In this document: positions 60,641-64,000 of the stretch, piece after piece
How the letters are laid out: each line of letters begins with the position of its first letter
Numbering within the stretch: position 1 is the first letter of the stretch
From: Gnetum montanum
Taxonomy: Eukaryota > Streptophyta > Gnetopsida > Gnetales > Gnetaceae
Direction of reading: 5' to 3'
DNA length: 64,000 bases
Assembly: GCA_015680685.1 (NCBI GenBank)
Contig: MNCI01009412.1
Coordinates: 1,228,457 to 1,292,456 of the forward strand
The notes under the pieces: model-generated
The model's database searches: none
Told to the model about the DNA's origin: nothing
What the model saw: only the letters and a program-made list of their open reading frames with translations
Program-made: the position numbers and the translations under genes

Positions 60641-61949
60641 CAAAAATTTTGAAGGATGAAAAAATGTCCCAAAATAAAAGAAAAAGCATCATTGTTCTCA
60701 TCTGCAAAAATAAAGATGTGGAAAGCTATGCAAACTAGAAAGGGATCAAGCTAATGAGCCATACTATAAACTTTGAGAAAGATTTAGAAGAATTTCTTAA
60801 ACTTGAATAATTAGTATTAAAAATCAATTTGAATTTACATCAAGAAGATCTACTATAGAGACCATTTTCTTGATATGAAAATTAATGGAGAAATCTAGCA
60901 AACATAGAAAAAATCTTCATTGACTTAGAAAAAGAAAATGAAAGAATGCTTGGAGATATTATTTAGTAGGCCTTATAGAGAAAAAACATCCTAATCAATA
61001 TATTAAACTAATTCAAGATGCATAAAATAGCTATTACTAAAATTAAAATAACTCAAGGATCACATATAATTTTCAAATTAAAATAGGTCTACATCAATGG
61101 TATGCAATTAGCTCATACTTATTTGTCATTGTTATGGATGAATTAACAAAGGAAATACAAGATGAAATCTTATAGTGTATAATATTTTCAAATGACATTA
61201 TATTGATGAATATAGCTCCAAAAAATAGTTCTAAAATGGAGAAGTAAATATATAGTCTAGAATCAAGACACTTAGAAATTAAAAGTAAGAATGAATATAT
61301 AGAACACAATTTAAATAACGACATAAATAGAGGTGAAATAAAAAAAATTCAAGGCTAAAAAATCTCTCACTACAAACAATTCCACTATCTAAGATCAATG
61401 CTCCTATCTAATAAAACATTGATAAAGACATATGAAATAAAATTTGGGAAAGATGGTCACAATGAAGATAAGCTAATAGTTTATATATGATAAAAGAATC
61501 CCAACAAGATAATAATCAAGTCTGCTATCTTATATGATACTATATGTTAGGAAATGCAAAAGAGGCATGAATAACAAATCAGTATGGTAAAAATGCAAAT
61601 GCATATATGAACATTGAGTATTACGAAAAGAGATAAAGTGCACAATGAAAACATTAGATGAAAACTTAAAATAGCTTCTATTTTAGATAAGTTACAAAAT
61701 TGGTATCATAGATAATTTGAGCATGTGCAAAAAATATCAAATAACAAGCCTATAAAAAAGGTTACTACATCACTATTATAAAAAAGCCATTGAAATGAAG
61801 ATAAAGACATGGGGAAAATAATTGAATTTGATATAAAAAATAGCAAATAAACAAAGATCTTCTTTCTTTTTTTTTGAATGATAGAAATAAACTCATGTTG
61901 CCAACCCCATTTTGTTGGGACAAAGCTAGAATGATGATGATGATGATAT
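60641..61949 (+). mobile_element. RTE-like LINE, 5'-truncated, with GAT-repeat tail
   Basis: Plus strand, read through stops: KSIIVLICKNKDVESYAN, KGIKLMSHTI, IFIDLEKENERMLGDII, ALQRKNILINIL, KIAITKIKITQGSHI, a degraded GLHQGSALSPYLF-type block, IVMDELTKEIQDE-like, FSNDIILMN-like, then near the end KTWGK, THVANPILLGQ and a (GAT)n tail at about 61931-61948. This path and a short TGATGA-type 3' repeat instead of poly(A) are typical of plant RTE LINEs. Five or more frameshifts. Confidence 0.75.
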
Positions 61950-62828
61950 TATGCACTCCCAAATATATATCACCAATACAATGCTTTCATAAATAGGGGT
62001 GTTAAAACCAAAAACATTTTTTTAATAATATTTACCCAAATCATATAGTTAAATTAGAACTTTATAATTCAATATTACCCACCAAAGTAAAATCCATAAA
62101 ATCAAGACACTTAACACTAGCTAAGAACTCATTGTCAAAAATACTCTTAAAAATGGCAAACTCTTATAATATTTTATGTACATGTCAAGTGGATAAAGAA
62201 GATGCTCTATAGAAATGATGGATCAAATTCAGAATTTTAAGTTACCAAAGCAAGAGTCTTATCCTTAGGTTAACACATAATTCTTAAAAATAAATATTCT
62301 TCCAAAATGGCAAAGGCTTATAATATTTTTTAAAGATAAGCCAACTACAAATCATAGATCATGACAATCAAGGAAACCTTATCAGTAAGGCTAAATAATA
62401 TTCTATCTATAATGCTCTAACAAGAGCTTATATAAGTAATGCTAAATAATATCCATAATATTAACACATTTTCTCTAAGCAAATTTGTAGCTTCTATGTT
62501 TGTCTTTCTATTGCAATGTATAAAAAATCAGATATGGAAGGGAAAAGGATGTCTCCATGAAAAACAACAATTCATGAAAATTCAAAAAATATATTTATAG
62601 CACATGATTTATTATGGGTGTTAAGAATCTCATAATAATTATAATATAAGTAAACCCTAAGATATATAATTCAATTAGAACCTTATAACTTAGCATTTCC
62701 CAGTAAAATAGAACCCATGACTTAGAGCATAAGATTTATTACCAAACTTGGAATTAGTTATCCTTTTGATCATGCATTCAAAGTGATCTAACAAAAATTA
62801 TAAGGAAAATACAATGAATTTGATAAAA
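61950..62828. other. AT-rich region with a few internal direct repeats
   Basis: No gene. Phrases repeat at a distance: GTTAAATTAGAACTTTATAA near 62050 and CAATTAGAACCTTATAACTT near 62670; AATGGCAAACTCTTATAATA near 62152 and AATGGCAAAGGCTTATAATA near 62308. This suggests an old internal duplication. Confidence 0.4.
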
Positions 62829-63433
62829 TGATGACTTGAATAATTTTCAATATAATTAATGAAATGTCAATAACGTGACTACGTCAATGCATTCTCGTCG
62901 ATGCATCCCCATCGATGCTCTTTGGATGCATTAGTGCATGTGCATTGACACTAATGTAATTATTGCCTACATAAATGCATACACCCATTACATTTATTGC
63001 AACATTTAATCGTTACCTTAGCTAGACCCTTGTAGTTTCTTTACATAGAAATTAGTAAAAATTTTCCTTTGAGTTCCCATGGTATGGATTGAATTAATTC
63101 TATGGCATTTTATTCAAGTGCAATATTTACCTAGACATAGTTTCATGAATGATAATAAAATTGAAATTTCTTCAATTCATTGTAGTACTTGGATTAATTT
63201 AAATCTACTTTCTAATAGTTCACTTTGAATGCAATTTCCTATTCTATTATTATGTATTTAATATTATAATTCATAATTAACATGAGTATGAATACTCCGA
63301 GCATAATATATTGATGCTTAGTAATCCTAGCAATGGATACCTAATATGCCGAACAGCTGGTAACCCAACAGTGTTAATATATGTTTAGGATGTATACAAA
63401 AACTAGAAATGAATGCTCCTTGTTTAGGATAGG
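62829..63433 (+). mobile_element. TGATGAG-family LTR, plus strand, interrupted
   Basis: Starts near TGATGAC (62829). U3 phrase CGTCGATGCATCCCCATCGATG resembles that of Z. TTGCCTACATAAATGCA is the degraded TATA region. ATGCTTAGTAATCCTAGCAATG and GCTGGTAACCCAACAGTGTT form the family's U5 doublet. It stops at 63433, inside U5, where an LTR of opposite strand begins; the rest should lie beyond 64000. Confidence 0.7.
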
Positions 63434-64000
63434 TGATGAGCCGCAAGGTACCCCTACGCTCAACCATACAAATACAAGCGTTTCATGCATGATTCGGTCA
63501 AATTCCAAGGACTAAGTGCTTATGTGCCCTTGTGGAACAAGGATGGGTTGGTTGATCATTGTCTTCCCAAGCTTACCTGTATGTCATGATTGTATGGTTA
63601 AGTAAGCTTGAGGCATATGATTTTTGTAGCTTTTATGTTTTTATGTCCTACACTAGTAGGGAAGGAGAGAGGTAACTAAGTGACTAATTTAACTTAACTA
63701 CTCATAAACTAAGTTCTAACTAATCCTAACACTAGCATCCATTCCCACTTGTCGTACACATCCTGAACCAGTGCAACACTACTGGGATTACCAAATNTAT
63801 AATGCTCGCATAAAGATCCATCCACACTTAGACCTCTTGTTTTGGGTACTTGGAAAATACTCTAACTTTCAAATAGACTACAAGAGTTTCACTACTTGAC
63901 TACTAAAAGACTTCCTTCCCAATTGTGTGCCTGGGCACTATATTTATAGGCTTGGAAGCAACTACTCTAATAATTAGAGTAACCACTCTAATAATTAGAA
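63434..64000 (-). mobile_element. TGATGAG-family LTR, minus strand, partial
   Basis: Begins TGATGAG at 63434, the reverse complement of the CTCATCA end. On the minus strand it contains GGTAATCCCAGTAGTGTTGC, ACAAGTGGGAATGGATGCTA and GTTAGGATTAGTTAGAAC, very like Z U5, and CCTATAAATATAGTGC (TATA, 63941-63950). It runs off the window in its U3. ATAGG at 63429-63433 would be its target duplication; the partner is not in view. An ambiguous base lies at 63797. Confidence 0.85.

Noticed and set aside
1-64000. Any intact protein-coding host gene
   Set aside because: All long frames are parts of transposons, repeats or chance; the only spliced-gene-like units are the two broken P copies.

Overview
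The window looks like intergenic DNA from a large plant nuclear genome: AT-rich and filled almost end to end with decayed, nested retrotransposons. Plant origin follows from the families present: Ty1/copia, Tat/Athila-type Ty3/gypsy with plant-style protease and extra RNase H, and L1-like and RTE-like LINEs. I cannot name the species. I see no intact host gene, tRNA, rRNA, CRISPR array or bacterial feature. Almost every coding region is broken by stops and frameshifts, so the calls rest on conserved protein motifs read through those breaks.

Layout. 1-2165: 3' half of a Ty1/copia element with a 24-bp in-frame minisatellite inside its reverse transcriptase, then its 3' LTR. 2166-8459: repeat family 'P' copy A, an unrecognised eight-exon gene-like unit behind a ~190-bp repeat array. 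9200-15590: minus-strand Ty3/gypsy element Y (protease, gag, LTR-like region), with a solo LTR nested at 10505-11424. 16855-17650: LINE 3' end. 17655-22900: minus-strand Ty3/gypsy element X (LTR-like region, then pol). 23100-25030: repeat arrays. 25672-29190: P copy B. 29200-36850: plus-strand Tat-like element W, with an RNase H ahead of its RT and a long repeat-filled 3' region. 37480-42100: two minus-strand LINEs. 43655-44517: a second solo LTR. 46740-60640: an L1-like LINE split by a 13-kb Athila-like element Z with both LTRs (47338-48231 and 59432-60339) and an extra coiled-coil ORF after pol. 60641-61949: RTE-like LINE. 62829-64000: two more LTRs of the Z type in opposite orientation, one inserted in the other.

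The unifying theme is one LTR family with termini TGATGAG...CTCATCA, present six times (two solo, one pair, two at the right edge). Its U3 differs sharply between copies and carries short tandem repeats or palindromes, while TATA, R and U5 are conserved. The most unusual items are the intron-containing P family (two copies with matching splice positions), the RNase H upstream of RT in W, the promoter-like region and separate ORF inside Z, and the open minisatellite inside the copia RT.
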